Shown piece after piece: positions 63,979-64,000 of a DNA stretch of 64,000 nt. This DNA is from Hyphomicrobium denitrificans ATCC 51888. GTDB lineage: Bacteria > Pseudomonadota > Alphaproteobacteria > Rhizobiales > Hyphomicrobiaceae. Positions within the stretch are counted from its first letter, which is position 1; the number at the start of each line of letters is the position of its first letter. The DNA is taken from NCBI RefSeq assembly GCF_000143145.1, contig NC_014313.1, positions 1,178,001-1,242,000 of the forward strand. The letters run 5' to 3'. The position numbers and the translations under genes were made by a program. The notes under the pieces are model-generated. The model was not told the origin of the DNA. It ran no database searches and saw only the letters and a program-made list of their open reading frames with translations.

Positions 63979-64000
63979 ATGGGGGACGTTTTGACCATCG
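63979..64000 (+). CDS. Possible gene start at the right edge (truncated)
   Basis: ATG 63979 opens a frame (MGDVLTI) that continues past the window, preceded by GGGG ten bases upstream. Only seven codons are visible, so this is a guess based on position after a non-coding gap; a terminase small subunit would be a reasonable expectation. Confidence 0.25.

Larger units (their letters stand above)
36018..64000. mobile_element. Tailed-phage prophage (left end; continues past the window)
   Basis: From the integrase onward nearly all genes are short, tightly packed and phage-like: integrase, leftward early operon, repressor/Cro pair, replication and DNA-modification genes, then late genes ending with a tail-completion protein. 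The left boundary is placed at the integrase-proximal repeats; the exact attachment site is unknown. Terminase, portal, head and most tail genes are not visible and should lie to the right. The early and replication genes are unbroken apart from one suspicious overlap near 58.1 kb, so the element may be functional. Confidence 0.88.

Overview
This 64 kb window comes from a GC-rich alphaproteobacterium of the order Hyphomicrobiales. A methylotroph close to Hyphomicrobium is my best inference. The reasons are a SoxYZ-like carrier of the type associated with quinoprotein dehydrogenases beside SoxC/SoxD-like sulfite dehydrogenase genes, the carboxynorspermidine route to polyamines, and a glnE/degP/two-component arrangement usual in this order. 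No rRNA, tRNA or CRISPR array was recognised.

Positions 1-35.9 kb are ordinary chromosome. In order: the end of a cytochrome c maturation cluster (ccmF 3' part, ccmH); periplasmic protease degP, closed by a perfect hairpin; an OmpR-type regulator and sensor kinase overlapping into glnE; an ECF sigma factor with two small membrane proteins (putative anti-sigma factor and metal-sensor-like partner); a sensor-kinase-like gene with a degenerate ATPase; pepN; a polyamine cluster (carboxynorspermidine decarboxylase, small membrane protein, carboxynorspermidine synthase); a sulfur-oxidation cluster (cytochrome c, SoxC, SoxYZ-like); a TetR regulator facing an RND efflux pump across two palindromic operators; a TPR-SPINDLY glycosyltransferase; an extensin-like protein; AraC and MarR regulators; a large membrane protein with a lipase-type GHSHGG motif; a tiny secreted peptide with a strong terminator; and an FAD oxidoreductase.

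From about 36.0 kb to the right edge the window is a tailed-phage prophage whose right end lies outside. A tyrosine integrase stands at its left end behind three GTGTAGCA repeats. A leftward early operon (41.76 to 37.44 kb) holds about twelve short genes, many joined by 4-base stop/start overlaps, including an HNH-like protein, small zinc-binding proteins and a PAPS-reductase-family protein. The immunity region has a repressor gene and a divergent Cro-like gene. The same 18-bp palindrome (CGTCGGA-N4-TCCGACG) lies in both the leftward and the rightward promoter region, as in lambda OL/OR. The rightward operon (42.75-54.7 kb) encodes a replication initiator whose gene carries iteron-like repeats, a DNA methyltransferase, a PD-(D/E)XK nuclease next to a SNF2 helicase, a GapR-like (DUF2312) DNA-binding protein, a Dam-type methylase and a MazG-like protein. 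It ends at a hairpin against a leftward three-gene cassette (56.75-54.86 kb) encoding a multi-pass membrane protein with a C-terminal helix-turn-helix. Large, nearly identical palindromes lie at both ends of that protein's gene. A ribbon-helix-helix gene diverges from this cassette and starts a run of very small genes (56.88-59.25 kb). A 660-bp non-coding stretch with two terminators follows, then a late-type run with a peptidoglycan-binding-domain protein and a tail-completion (gpZ-like) protein. The last 270 bases are non-coding, possibly cos/packaging sequence, with repeated TTGCAC/GTGCAA elements.

The strongest leads are the paired immunity operators, the iterons inside the initiator gene, the phage-borne GapR homologue, the nuclease-helicase pair, and the palindrome-flanked membrane/HTH cassette. 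All functions are inferred from reading translated sequence; no database search was run.
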